Assembly: GCA_944342015.1 (NCBI GenBank)
Contig: CALVMC010000002.1
Location: 124,001 to 188,000, forward strand
DNA length: 64,000 nucleotides
Source of the DNA: an uncultured Clostridia bacterium
GTDB taxonomy: Bacteria > Bacillota > Clostridia > Christensenellales > CALVMC01
Direction: 5' to 3'
Shown here in pieces: positions 47,595 through 56,004 of this stretch; the first letter of the stretch is position 1, and each line of letters opens with the position of its first letter. The notes below the pieces were generated by a model. The model made no database searches, had not been told where the DNA came from, and was given only the letters and a program-made list of their open reading frames with translations. Made by a program: the position numbers and the translations under genes.

Positions 47595-49682
47595 CTAACT
47601 GTTTTTTTTCTCGGACTTTTTCTTGGAATTTCCAGGGATAAAAGGTCCGGAAGTCTTTAAGACAGAAGATGCAGATGTTTTTTCGTTTTTGTTATTAGTA
47701 TCTGCATTTTTTTTGTTTTCCTTATTATTTCTTTCTTCTTTTACTATTTTATCGATACGAGAAGAAAAGTTTGCGCTACTATCCGATTTTGAAACTATAT
47801 TTGTATGTTTAATATCGTAGTTAGAATTTACGGCATTTGCTCTGTCGATATAGCTTTTAGTATAAAGCATATTGGAAGCCTTACTGGTTGTATTTGCATT
47901 AACAGTGGGCTTATAAGTGCCGTTTTCGATAGCTGCTGCTTTTTTCTTTGCTTCTCTTTTCTGCGCCCTTTTGTAGGCTATTTCGGTTTTAGAAGGGCTG
48001 TTTTTAATTTTATCCGAAACGGTAGGATTAAAGACGAGATTTGATTTTGCGCCGACAATACCGGAAGAACCGGAAGTCGGAATTCTTTTCTCGATATGAG
48101 TATTGTCGAAACTTACGGCGCTTTTGACAATAGGACCTGCATTGGTTAAATTGGATCTGTTTACCGTAGGTCTTTCTTGTTTTCCTGTTTGTTCTTTTAA
48201 TTTTTTCTCTTTGTCTATGAGAGCGGATACAAACTTTTTATATTTTTCGTCCTTTTTGTTTTTACCTTTTTTGTTATTAAGATATTTAGCGCCGTAAACG
48301 CTTAAATTTCTGTATTCCTTTTCGGAAAGAGCGTTTTGTTCATTCAGTTTTGCTTTTTCCAAATAAGCCGATAATTCGTCTTGCTGATTTTTTGCAACAG
48401 TTTCTCTGACTTCACGGATAATTCTTTCTTCTTCTTCAAAATCCTTACCGTAAAGGATTTCCTTTGCGCTTTCCTGATTTCTGCGAACGGTATCGTTGTA
48501 TCCGCTTCTGCCTAAATCTTCTCTTACCTCGTTTATGATTTTTTCTTCTTGCTCTAAATCTTTACCGTAAAGAATTTCCTTTGCATTTTCTCTGTTTCTT
48601 TTAACTTTTTCGTAAAGTTCTCTGTTGATTTTTTCGTTGCTTAATCTTGCGTTCATGGGAGCAACGGTTTTCTGTTTGTTTTCAATGTTACCCGATTCGA
48701 GAAGTTTTACCGAATTCTTTTTCTTTGAAGAATTATCGGGTTTAGTTAAAGTTACCTGTTTGTTGCCGTAACCGTAAGGAACGAGATTTTTCTGATTATC
48801 GGTATCTCTTACATGTCTTTTATTTGCATTTACATACTCATTATTATGATTTCTATCGTAAACTTCCCCGGCGGTATCCAATTCTATCTCTTCGTAAAGT
48901 TCCTCATTATTCTTTTTAGGTTTATATTTATTTTCATGTTTTACCTTTTCGGGTTGAGCGCTGTTAGCCGCTGCATTTCTCACGGGATAAGAAGCGCTTG
49001 CATAATCGTTTCTTCTTGCCGAATAGAAAGAAGCAGGATAGCCTTTCATTCTTGCTGCATATTTTACCTTTTTTGAGTTCTTTTCTTTTGTTAAAAGGAA
49101 TATTAAAATGTTAGCGATAATCAGAATAAGAAAAGGAATGGAAATAGAAAGACCGATGTAAGCGGGAGAATTGATATTGAGAATATTCTGAGCAGTAACG
49201 GACGAAGCGGAGATGCAAGCGCCTAAAACGCTTTTATCTTCAACGAAAACGGTAACGCCGCTGTCGTCGTCGGTCTGTAAGTAATAATTTATAGTTCTGT
49301 CTATACTGTTTCTTTCGATAGCGATAACCTTTCCTATAAAAACTCTGTTTTCGTTAGAAACATCGAAATAACTATTGTTTGCGTAAAAAACAGTGTAAGC
49401 AATCACATCGCCTACAATAATCGATTTATCGACATCGACGGCTATTTTTTCGTCGTTACGGAAACCTGAAGCATTGAAAGTAAAATTCGTACTTCCGGCA
49501 CTTGTAGCGGTAATAGCCGAAGTATTACCGAAAGAAGGCACATTGGAATTAAGGCTTGTACTGATAAGAACCACAAGAGCGATGGCGAAAAAAACCAAGG
49601 TTATCGGTACGATAATCGCATTGGTAATAAGATAATATAAAGTGCGTTTACTTCCACGCTGTTTTTCCGAAGCCAAATCCAT
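47595..49682 (-). CDS. membrane protein with S26-like external domain and long basic cytoplasmic tail, 695 aa
   Basis: Starts at ATG 49682 after AAAGGGAAG. TM1 spans ~18-41 and TM2 ~174-197. Between them lies an external domain with VGDVIAY (90-96), FIGKVIAI (115-122), YYLQTDDDSGV (133-143) and VLG (152-154), in the same order as in the 2,772-aa partner and in SipW-type signal peptidases, but with no catalytic SGSM serine or HR histidine. The ~500-residue cytoplasmic tail is Lys/Asn/Glu-rich and mostly disordered. It holds a duplicated motif, ENAKEILYGKDLEQEEKII and ESAKEILYGKDFEEEERII. The partner gene begins 30 bp downstream, so they form an operon. The shared external domains suggest the two proteins pair across their outer faces. 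Function unknown. Confidence 0.8.
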   Translation of the reverse strand: MDLASEKQRGSKRTLYYLITNAIIVPITLVFFAIALVVLISTSLNSNVPSFGNTSAITATSAGSTNFTFNASGFRNDEKIAVDVDKSIIVGDVIAYTVFYANNSYFDVSNENRVFIGKVIAIERNSIDRTINYYLQTDDDSGVTVFVEDKSVLGACISASSVTAQNILNINSPAYIGLSISIPFLILIIANILIFLLTKEKNSKKVKYAARMKGYPASFYSARRNDYASASYPVRNAAANSAQPEKVKHENKYKPKKNNEELYEEIELDTAGEVYDRNHNNEYVNANKRHVRDTDNQKNLVPYGYGNKQVTLTKPDNSSKKKNSVKLLESGNIENKQKTVAPMNARLSNEKINRELYEKVKRNRENAKEILYGKDLEQEEKIINEVREDLGRSGYNDTVRRNQESAKEILYGKDFEEEERIIREVRETVAKNQQDELSAYLEKAKLNEQNALSEKEYRNLSVYGAKYLNNKKGKNKKDEKYKKFVSALIDKEKKLKEQTGKQERPTVNRSNLTNAGPIVKSAVSFDNTHIEKRIPTSGSSGIVGAKSNLVFNPTVSDKIKNSPSKTEIAYKRAQKREAKKKAAAIENGTYKPTVNANTTSKASNMLYTKSYIDRANAVNSNYDIKHTNIVSKSDSSANFSSRIDKIVKEERNNKENKKNADTNNKNEKTSASSVLKTSGPFIPGNSKKKSEKKNS

Positions 49683-49731
49683 AACTTCCCTTTAAAAACA
49701 CTATTCCTATTTTATATAAATATATATTATT

Positions 49732-49760
49732 AGTATGTAATATTTATTTATTAATGTCAA
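49732..49760 (-). promoter_or_regulatory. probable promoter of the coiled-coil operon
   Basis: A perfect minus-strand TTGACA (49755-49760), 17 nt, then CATACT. The -10 is weak for sigma-A. CATACTAAT also resembles sporulation sigma -10 boxes, so the controlling sigma factor is open. Confidence 0.45.
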
Positions 49761-49921
49761 CGGGTTTTAGTGATTTTTTTGTAAATTTCTGCCTTTTTTA
49801 ACCTTTTTTTCTTAATTTATCGCAAAATTTATTAAGTTGATAATACAGTATATTGATAAAACGAAAAAAGAAAGAAAGAAAAAATAAGAAAAATAAGAAG
49901 AAAATGTCGAAAATAGGATTT

Positions 49922-49958
49922 TAAAAAATAAAAAAATCCGCAGTATAAACTGCGGATT
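49922..49958 (-). terminator. intrinsic terminator of the M23 operon
   Basis: Minus strand AATCCGCAGT, loop TTAT, ACTGCGGATT, then a T-rich run (TTTTTATTTTTT). A 10-bp perfect stem starting about 35 bp after the stop codon. Confidence 0.9.
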
Positions 49959-49992
49959 GAAGCACAATAACAAGGCGATTATTATTTAACAA

Positions 49993-50667
49993 TTATTTTT
50001 CCTGCGCTACAAGATATTCGGCGGGATTTACGAGTTGTCCGTTTACTCTGACTTCGAAATGCAAGTGCGCCGCATCGAGATGTTCGTTGTCATAGCTAGT
50101 TGAAATAACGCCAATTTGCTGTCCTTGTTCAACGGTATCGCCAACCGCTACTTTAAGGTCGCTTCCCAAAGAGCTGTAAACGCAGGTTATTCCGTTATCG
50201 CTTTTGATAGTTACAGTATAACCGTCGCTGTGCAATCTGTCGGAAATACTTTCCACAACCCCTGAAAGCACACTTACCACGGCTGCGTTCTCTTCGCCTG
50301 CAATGTCAATACCGGTATGAACTGCGTAATGACCTAATTCGGCAGAATAAACAGGTTCGGTAAGAGAAAATTCCCTGAATATTTCATAGTTTCCCGATAC
50401 CGGAAAAATGAAATCCTCTTCTTCGTCAATCGTGGGCTTATCATCGACATCGGGCAAGATTTCACCCGGTTTTTCGTCTACGACATTGTTATCGCCGGGC
50501 TCTTCCGTTACAGGAGTGTTTGTCGTTCCGCTCTGATTAGCGTTTGCAAGAACTACAGCAACAGTTATTACGGTTGCAATAATAACGATACAAACACCGG
50601 TTAAAATGTAATACAAATTTCGCTTAAAGAAAGCAGAAATTGCTTTTGTGTTAATTTTCTTTTCCAT
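49993..50667 (-). CDS. M23-family (LytM) membrane protein, SpoIIQ-like, 224 aa
   Basis: Starts at ATG 50667 after GGAGGT. One N-terminal membrane helix (~18-42) is followed by a Pro/Glu/Asp-rich linker (~45-86) and a LytM domain. The zinc ligands are all present: H117 and D121 in HTGID, and the HLH of residues 201-203 (HLHFEV). So, unlike Bacillus SpoIIQ, it could be an active peptidoglycan endopeptidase; clostridial SpoIIQ keeps these residues. Size, single helix and a YwmB-like gene upstream fit SpoIIQ, which forms the forespore side of the channel with SpoIIIAH. Other single-pass M23 proteins look alike, so the assignment is tentative. It is co-transcribed with the preceding gene (20-bp gap) and ends in a strong terminator. 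Confidence 0.75.
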   Translation of the reverse strand: MEKKINTKAISAFFKRNLYYILTGVCIVIIATVITVAVVLANANQSGTTNTPVTEEPGDNNVVDEKPGEILPDVDDKPTIDEEEDFIFPVSGNYEIFREFSLTEPVYSAELGHYAVHTGIDIAGEENAAVVSVLSGVVESISDRLHSDGYTVTIKSDNGITCVYSSLGSDLKVAVGDTVEQGQQIGVISTSYDNEHLDAAHLHFEVRVNGQLVNPAEYLVAQEK

Positions 50668-50687
50668 AAATACCTCCGTATTGTTTA

Positions 50688-51155
50688 TTAATAACCGCCT
50701 AAATTAATAGGACTTGCTAACATGATTACATTACTGCTGAAAGATAACTCAACATTTATTTTCTTTCCGTTTGTTTCGATATAATCGGAAAACAAAGGAC
50801 TGAAACCGTACTCGATATAAATTCCGTCTAAAGACTGCGTCGTGACTACTTTGATTTTTAATTTATCTCGTATATCCTCAAAAGCCTTCATATCGCCGTT
50901 TACGGTAATTCTCTCGCCTGCTATTTCTTTTGCCGAAGCTTTCAAAGTGTCGGCTTCAAAAAGAAGACTTCTTCCGACCTTATATGAGCCGTTATCGAAA
51001 ACTTCGAAATTTTCATTATCCGTAGCCAACGATTTACAATAAACTTCATATACTGCCCCGTCCGGAAGAAATTCTGTCGCAGACAAAAAATCTTTCGGCG
51101 AGTATGTACAGATTAAAATTATAATACCTGCTGCAATCAATAAAGCCTTTTTCAT
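50688..51155 (-). CDS. secreted or anchored small protein, possibly YwmB-like, 155 aa
   Basis: Starts at ATG 51155 after AAGGGTGG. Residues 1-17 are a short hydrophobic signal or anchor. The rest is alpha/beta. The closing segment INVELSFSSNVIMLASPINL then GGY resembles the end of YwmB-family proteins (xNxQVAxRYNxxxxxTxxxxGSPxI then xxY). It is shorter than typical YwmB (about 230 aa). In Bacillus, ywmB lies near murA and spoIID, in the same part of the sporulation and envelope gene set; here it precedes a SpoIIQ-like M23 gene. I regard the family call as weak. No promoter is visible directly upstream. The gene begins just after the symporter's terminator. Confidence 0.6.
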   Translation of the reverse strand: MKKALLIAAGIIILICTYSPKDFLSATEFLPDGAVYEVYCKSLATDNENFEVFDNGSYKVGRSLLFEADTLKASAKEIAGERITVNGDMKAFEDIRDKLKIKVVTTQSLDGIYIEYGFSPLFSDYIETNGKKINVELSFSSNVIMLASPINLGGY

Positions 51156-51166
51156 AATCCACCCTT

Positions 51167-51205
51167 AAATAAAAATTCCTTTACGCTTGATTTCGTAAAG
51201 GAATT
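51167..51205 (-). terminator. intrinsic terminator of the symporter operon
   Basis: Minus strand AATTCCTTTACG, 8-nt loop, CGTAAAGGAATT, then TTTATTT. A perfect 12-bp stem. It overlaps the leader region of the next gene. Confidence 0.9.
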
Positions 51206-51253
51206 GTTTACCAAAAAAATTATTTTATACTGCTTTTTTAAAAATTTATTTGT

Positions 51254-53167
51254 TTATCGTTTATCGTTTTTGTTTTTTGAAAATTTTAATTTGGTTTTTA
51301 TTTTACGGTATATTTCTTTCAAGTAATTATTTTTATTGGAAGATCCTTTATTTTCCGAACCTTTTGTCTTGTCTTGAAAATTATCTTCTATGTCTTTTGT
51401 ATCTTTATCCACTTCTGCATTTAAATCGTTTACATTTAAATCAAATTTCAAAGCATCTTCTTTTTCAGACAGATTTTTTTCGGTTACCTCTTTTTCTGTT
51501 TCGCTTTCGCTTGCCGGGCTGCCGTTATCGGACGGATTTTCCTTTTCTGTACTTTGAAATACGGCTGCATCTTCCGTGCTTTTTTGAGAGTTGTCTTTAA
51601 AATCGACTACTTCTGTGCCAATTGTATTTTGGGAGAAAAGATTATCTATAAATTCCTTATCCGGCTTTTTGGTAAATAAGCTTACTATCGGAACTATTAT
51701 CATGGAAAATGCCATAGTGATAACGCCGATTAGCGGAGAGCGAGCTACTCCGCCTTTTACAATTCCCTGAAAATCCGCAACGCCGTTTGCAGGCGAAACT
51801 GCGCCGAAAACAAATATAAGTATAAAAGTAAGTAAAAGTCCGCTTATCAAAGAAGCATAACAGGAAGCTTTTGTGACTTTTTTCGAATACAGTCCGTAAA
51901 CATAAGGACCGATAAAACAACCTGCAAGAGTACCCCAGCTAAGCGACATAAGAGTTACGATAGCGTCAATCTGGAACACGGCAAGAAGAACGGAAACAAG
52001 AATAAACAAAAGACAAAATCCCCTCATAATCCAATTGACTTTTTTATCGTCGGCGTCTTTTTTGATATAGCCCTTAAAAATATCGACGGAAACAGAAGAA
52101 GAAGCGCTTAAAGACAGCGACGACAGAGTCGACATGCTTGCAGAAAGAATAAGAACGACTATAAGTCCGAGCATAGCGGCGGGAAGAGCCTGTTCCAGCA
52201 TAAGCGGAACAATCATATCGTAGTTGCCCTGCGGAACTTCCGTCAGATAAAGTTTGCAAAGCGACCCTACTAAATAAGCGCCGCCGCCGATAATCAGACA
52301 GAAAAGAGAGGAAACCCATGTTGCCTTTTTGATTGCGCCGTCATCTTTAACTGCATAAAATTTATGAACGGACTGAGGAAGCCCCCACATGCCGAATGAA
52401 GTGAGAAGCGTAAGTACAATGACATTAAGAAGGGGCGAATCCAAACCGCCCTCCGATGAAGGCGCAAATCCCAGCGAATATTCGTTTACAAGTCTCGACA
52501 GACCTTCGCCCCAATTGACCGCTTCGTTATTAAGGCAAAAAATTACCATAAGAAATACCCCGACCAACATAATAATACCTTGAATAAAATCGGAAAGAGC
52601 GGTTGCAAAATATCCCCCGAAGAAAAGGTATAGCGCAGTCAAAGAAGCCATAATTATAACGCACCAGATAAACGGAATATTGAATACCGATTCGAAAAGG
52701 TAGGCAAGCCCCTGATAAACCGAAGCGGAATAAGGAATAAGAAAAACAAATATTATAATTGCTGAAAATAGTTTAAGATGTTTACTCTGATATCTTTTTT
52801 CGAAAAATTCGGGCATGGTTTTTGCGCCGAGAAAATGAGTGATGTTTCTTGTTCTTTTTGCAAGAACCTTCCAAGCGATGAATGCGCCTATAAGAGCATT
52901 TCCCAAAGCGATATACAGAACGGAAAGTCCCATATTCCAGCCGAATTTACCCGCATACCCGATAAAGACTACCGAGCTGAAATAAGTTGTGCCGTAAGCG
53001 AAAGCGGACATAACGCCGCCAAGGCCACGCCCTGCAAGAAAGAAATCGTTAAGAGTTTTGCTTTTTTTGCGAGTATAAAAAGCGACTGCAATCATCATAA
53101 GAATGTATACCGAAAGGACGGTATACTGTATAGCGTAATTTACTGCGTTACCCGTTAAAAAGAACAT
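51254..53167 (-). CDS. sodium:solute symporter (SSS family), 637 aa
   Basis: Starts at ATG 53167 after AAGGAG. The first ~520 residues hold about 13 hydrophobic helices with SSS-family features: KTLNDFFLAGRGLGGV near the N-terminus, AYGTTYFSSVVFIGY, YFATALSDFIQG, and the Ser-rich LSASMSTLSSLSLSAS helix that forms the second sodium site. Substrates of this family include proline, pantothenate, sugars and carboxylates; the sequence does not tell which. The last ~115 residues are an added cytoplasmic tail rich in Asp, Glu, Lys, Ser and Asn, with no domain I recognise and longer than usual. It follows the dehydrogenase-like gene by 47 bp, so they are probably one operon, and the substrate may relate to that protein. 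Confidence 0.85.
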   Translation of the reverse strand: MFFLTGNAVNYAIQYTVLSVYILMMIAVAFYTRKKSKTLNDFFLAGRGLGGVMSAFAYGTTYFSSVVFIGYAGKFGWNMGLSVLYIALGNALIGAFIAWKVLAKRTRNITHFLGAKTMPEFFEKRYQSKHLKLFSAIIIFVFLIPYSASVYQGLAYLFESVFNIPFIWCVIIMASLTALYLFFGGYFATALSDFIQGIIMLVGVFLMVIFCLNNEAVNWGEGLSRLVNEYSLGFAPSSEGGLDSPLLNVIVLTLLTSFGMWGLPQSVHKFYAVKDDGAIKKATWVSSLFCLIIGGGAYLVGSLCKLYLTEVPQGNYDMIVPLMLEQALPAAMLGLIVVLILSASMSTLSSLSLSASSSVSVDIFKGYIKKDADDKKVNWIMRGFCLLFILVSVLLAVFQIDAIVTLMSLSWGTLAGCFIGPYVYGLYSKKVTKASCYASLISGLLLTFILIFVFGAVSPANGVADFQGIVKGGVARSPLIGVITMAFSMIIVPIVSLFTKKPDKEFIDNLFSQNTIGTEVVDFKDNSQKSTEDAAVFQSTEKENPSDNGSPASESETEKEVTEKNLSEKEDALKFDLNVNDLNAEVDKDTKDIEDNFQDKTKGSENKGSSNKNNYLKEIYRKIKTKLKFSKNKNDKR

Positions 53168-53214
53168 AAAAGTCTCCTTGACGAAATAATAACACAGACT
53201 AAATTAATAATCAA

Positions 53215-54495
53215 TTAAATTGAACATATACCGAGCGATGCTTCGGTAAATCCGCCCGCCGTAAGATGTTTTATAAGAGGTGTTCCTTTAATCAAAGGAT
53301 AGGAAGCCGACATCAATGAATATATATCTTTTTGACCGATATAAGAATTGAGAAAGTAACCGCAGTCTGAAAAGAAGCGTCTGAAAATACTGCAAAGCAA
53401 ATCGAGCGAAGGCATATTATCGAGAATCTCCTTTAAATCGTTTCTGTACTCTTTTATTATATAAGCGTCTTTAAGATAGTCGGAATTTTTATCCAAAAGA
53501 AATCTGTTAAGGTAATATACATAATTGAGATTGCAGTTTTTTCTTAATATGTTAAGGGAATTAAGCTTATCGGACGGCAAAGTTATATCGGGAAAATTAT
53601 TCTTGAAATACAGTTTATAAAACGAAAGTATGGAAACGGCAGAAATAAAAGCATCCGTACCGCAGGCAAGTCTTCCCCTTGCTTTAAGGCTTATTAAAGT
53701 TGCAAGAATCTCTCCACCTTTAAGAGCGGTTTCTTCCGACAAAACCGACTCTTTAAGAGAGATATCCATTAAAGTTTCCATAACTGATTTAGAAGAAACA
53801 TGACCGCATTTATTACAATCGTTCAAAAAGCAATCGAGATCATACCTTATGCCGTCGGTAAGGAAGCCGCACAAAGGAGTTTTGGCAAGACGACTTTCGA
53901 AGTAGTTGTCAAAGAGGGTAAGATATCTTGAAAAGATTTCTCCGCATCCTGAGGCTATAAGTTTTTTAGGGGCACAAGAATAGATGTCCTCATCGAGAAC
54001 CAGACATTTCATTTCGGGAGATTTTTCGGTTTTGAGTATACCGCTTTCGATATAGTTGAAATGACTCAACGCATAAGCGGAAGTTGAAGGAGCGGTGGGG
54101 CAAAATATATAATTTGTGTTTTTTCTGAAATGCAAAGCAAGTTTAATGATATCGATAAGACTTCCGGAGCCTACGCCGATAACGAAACGAACCTCTTCGG
54201 GACACTGTAAAATTTTCTGTGCGTTCTCTTTATTTACGAGCGCATTTTCAGGATAGACAACGGATGTTATCTTATAATTTTTTTTGAGGTTGTTCTTTAT
54301 TTTTTCCGTAATATCCTTTGGTATATCCGAAGAGGTAACGAATGCAATATGCCCTGCCGCATAATAATTTTTAAGTACCGATAAAATGTTGAAAGCCGAA
54401 CCTTTTTTATTTACTATATTTTTCACTACGGGAATATGTTCTCTTTTGCATGAACATATAATTTTATTTCCGTCATAATTTTTCAAATCGAACAT
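53215..54495 (-). CDS. glycerol-1-phosphate dehydrogenase-like protein, probably catalytically impaired, 426 aa
   Basis: An AraM/EgsA-type member of the iron-dependent alcohol dehydrogenase fold. Recognisable parts are the NAD loop FVIGVGSGSLIDIIKLA (105-121), CPTAPSTSAYALSHF (132-146; family PTAPSMDGYAS) and APKKLIASGCGEIFSRY (175-191; family GFGDLLGK). The metal site is changed: the family Asp in GFGD is Glu186, the SRPASGAEH region reads GRLACGTDAFISAV (274-287) so the His is Asp281, and no later HG motif appears. Loss of both metal histidines suggests a dead or repurposed enzyme, or a different metal. The start ATG has only a weak ribosome site (CGGAA). It precedes a sodium:solute symporter and may sense or bind its substrate; that is inference. 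Confidence 0.7.
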   Translation of the reverse strand: MFDLKNYDGNKIICSCKREHIPVVKNIVNKKGSAFNILSVLKNYYAAGHIAFVTSSDIPKDITEKIKNNLKKNYKITSVVYPENALVNKENAQKILQCPEEVRFVIGVGSGSLIDIIKLALHFRKNTNYIFCPTAPSTSAYALSHFNYIESGILKTEKSPEMKCLVLDEDIYSCAPKKLIASGCGEIFSRYLTLFDNYFESRLAKTPLCGFLTDGIRYDLDCFLNDCNKCGHVSSKSVMETLMDISLKESVLSEETALKGGEILATLISLKARGRLACGTDAFISAVSILSFYKLYFKNNFPDITLPSDKLNSLNILRKNCNLNYVYYLNRFLLDKNSDYLKDAYIIKEYRNDLKEILDNMPSLDLLCSIFRRFFSDCGYFLNSYIGQKDIYSLMSASYPLIKGTPLIKHLTAGGFTEASLGICSI

Positions 54496-54712
54496 AAGTA
54501 ATTCCGAAAAAGATTTATTGTTTCTTAAAATATATCATTTAATAAACCTTATGCCCTAATTTATTTTAAATAAATTTGACCGATTATGTAGAAAAAAATT
54601 AATACCGAAAAACGAAGGGTTTATGTCAGTTTAACGAGTTTAATTTAAATTAATGTTTTATCGGTAAAATAATGATTAATGATTAAATATTAAAATATTT
54701 AAATAAATAGAG

Positions 54713-54759
54713 TTAAAAAAAATACCGTAAAACAACTTGTTCAAAAGCGTTTAGCGGTA
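54713..54759 (-). terminator. probable terminator of hisC
   Basis: Minus strand TACCG(C)TAAA pairs with TTTACGGTA with one bulged base, encloses a smaller AACAAG/TTGTT hairpin, then runs into TTTTTTTT. The rest of the 54496-54787 spacer is AT-rich and I see nothing else in it. Confidence 0.6.
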
Positions 54760-54787
54760 CTTTGCGCTTATATTCATTCAAATAATA

Positions 54788-55846
54788 TTAAAGAATATTT
54801 TTGAGTTCTTCAATAAATTTTTGCATCTGCTCCTTTGTCCCTACCGTTATTCTTATAAAATTATCTATCCTCGGAAGATTGAAGTACCTTACAAGAATTC
54901 CTTTGTCTTTAAGCTTTTTATAAAGATCGGAGGCCTTCTTGTTTTTGTGAGATGCGAAAATAAAATTAGTTTCGGAATCCGTTACATAAAACCCTAACTT
55001 TACAAGTTCCCTTTTCGACAGTTCCCTTACTTCGATTACATCATCGGTAACCTTTCGGTAATACTCTTTTGCACAGTATGCGGCGCAAGCTATTTTTTGA
55101 GTCAATGCATTTACCGTATAACTGTTAAAAGAATTTTTTATTCTGTTCAAAGCCTCTATTAAATTTTCGTTACCGACTGCAAAGCCGCAACGAATACCTG
55201 CAAGAGAATAACTTTTTGAAAATGTCTGAACTACCAGAATATTGTTATATTTTTTCACCAAAGGCAAAGCCGTTGTTTTTGCGAAAGCCGTATAAGCTTC
55301 GTCTATAACAAAGAGTTTATCGGGATTGTTTTTTACGATTTTTTCTATATTCGAAATTCCTGAATTCAATCCTGTCGGAGCATTAGGGTTAGCGATGATT
55401 GCACCTTTTTCGGAAAAATTCATATAATCGTTAATATCCATATCGAAGTTGTCTTTTAACGGAACTTCACGAAAATCTACATTGAAAAGTTTACAATAAA
55501 CCTTATAAAAACTGTAAGTAATATCCGCAAAAATCACTCCTTCCTTTCCCTTTCCGAAAAATGCCGGAAATATCATTGCAAGAACTTCGTCGCTGCCGTT
55601 CCCGACAAAAATGTTTTCTTTTTTCAATCCGTTGTCTTTTGCTATTAATTCGGAAAGTTCCGTGCAATTAAAGTCAGGATAAAGTCTTAATCTTTCGCAA
55701 TCAAAATCCGAAAGGATTTTATCGACTTCATTTGCAGGAGGATAAGGATTTTCGTTTGTGTTGAGTTTTATATATTTTTTGTCGTTGAGCTGCTCGCCTG
55801 CCGTATAAGGCGTAAGCCTTTTACAAAGTTCGGATAAAAAGTCCAT
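54788..55846 (-). CDS. hisC: histidinol-phosphate aminotransferase, 352 aa
   Basis: A PLP enzyme that transaminates imidazole-acetol phosphate with glutamate in histidine synthesis; relatives also act on aromatic amino acids. Motifs: LNTNENPYPP (28-37), GNGSDEVL (82-89), NPNAPTG (153-159), VIDEAYTAF (180-188), the PLP lysine K211 in TFSKSYSLAGIRCGFAVG, and IRITVG near the end. Length is normal. ATG 55846 follows GAGAGGT, and the gene has its own near-consensus promoter. No other his genes lie in the window, so a role in aromatic amino acid metabolism is an alternative. Confidence 0.88.
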   Translation of the reverse strand: MDFLSELCKRLTPYTAGEQLNDKKYIKLNTNENPYPPANEVDKILSDFDCERLRLYPDFNCTELSELIAKDNGLKKENIFVGNGSDEVLAMIFPAFFGKGKEGVIFADITYSFYKVYCKLFNVDFREVPLKDNFDMDINDYMNFSEKGAIIANPNAPTGLNSGISNIEKIVKNNPDKLFVIDEAYTAFAKTTALPLVKKYNNILVVQTFSKSYSLAGIRCGFAVGNENLIEALNRIKNSFNSYTVNALTQKIACAAYCAKEYYRKVTDDVIEVRELSKRELVKLGFYVTDSETNFIFASHKNKKASDLYKKLKDKGILVRYFNLPRIDNFIRITVGTKEQMQKFIEELKNIL

Positions 55847-55864
55847 AATAATTACCTCTCGATA

Positions 55865-55893
55865 ATTTTATCATTATTATTAAAATTAATCAA
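55865..55893 (-). promoter_or_regulatory. promoter of hisC
   Basis: Minus-strand TTGATT, exactly 17 nt, TAAAAT, 18 nt before the ATG. No T-box or other attenuator is visible in the short leader. Confidence 0.65.
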
Positions 55894-56004
55894 CGCTTTA
55901 AGCAATCGTAATACATTCCGTTAATTATCACGGAAAAGAATTATTCGTAATTGAGATAAATAAAATTTATTTCTGATATTTTATTAAAATTTAAACTTTA
56001 ATAC

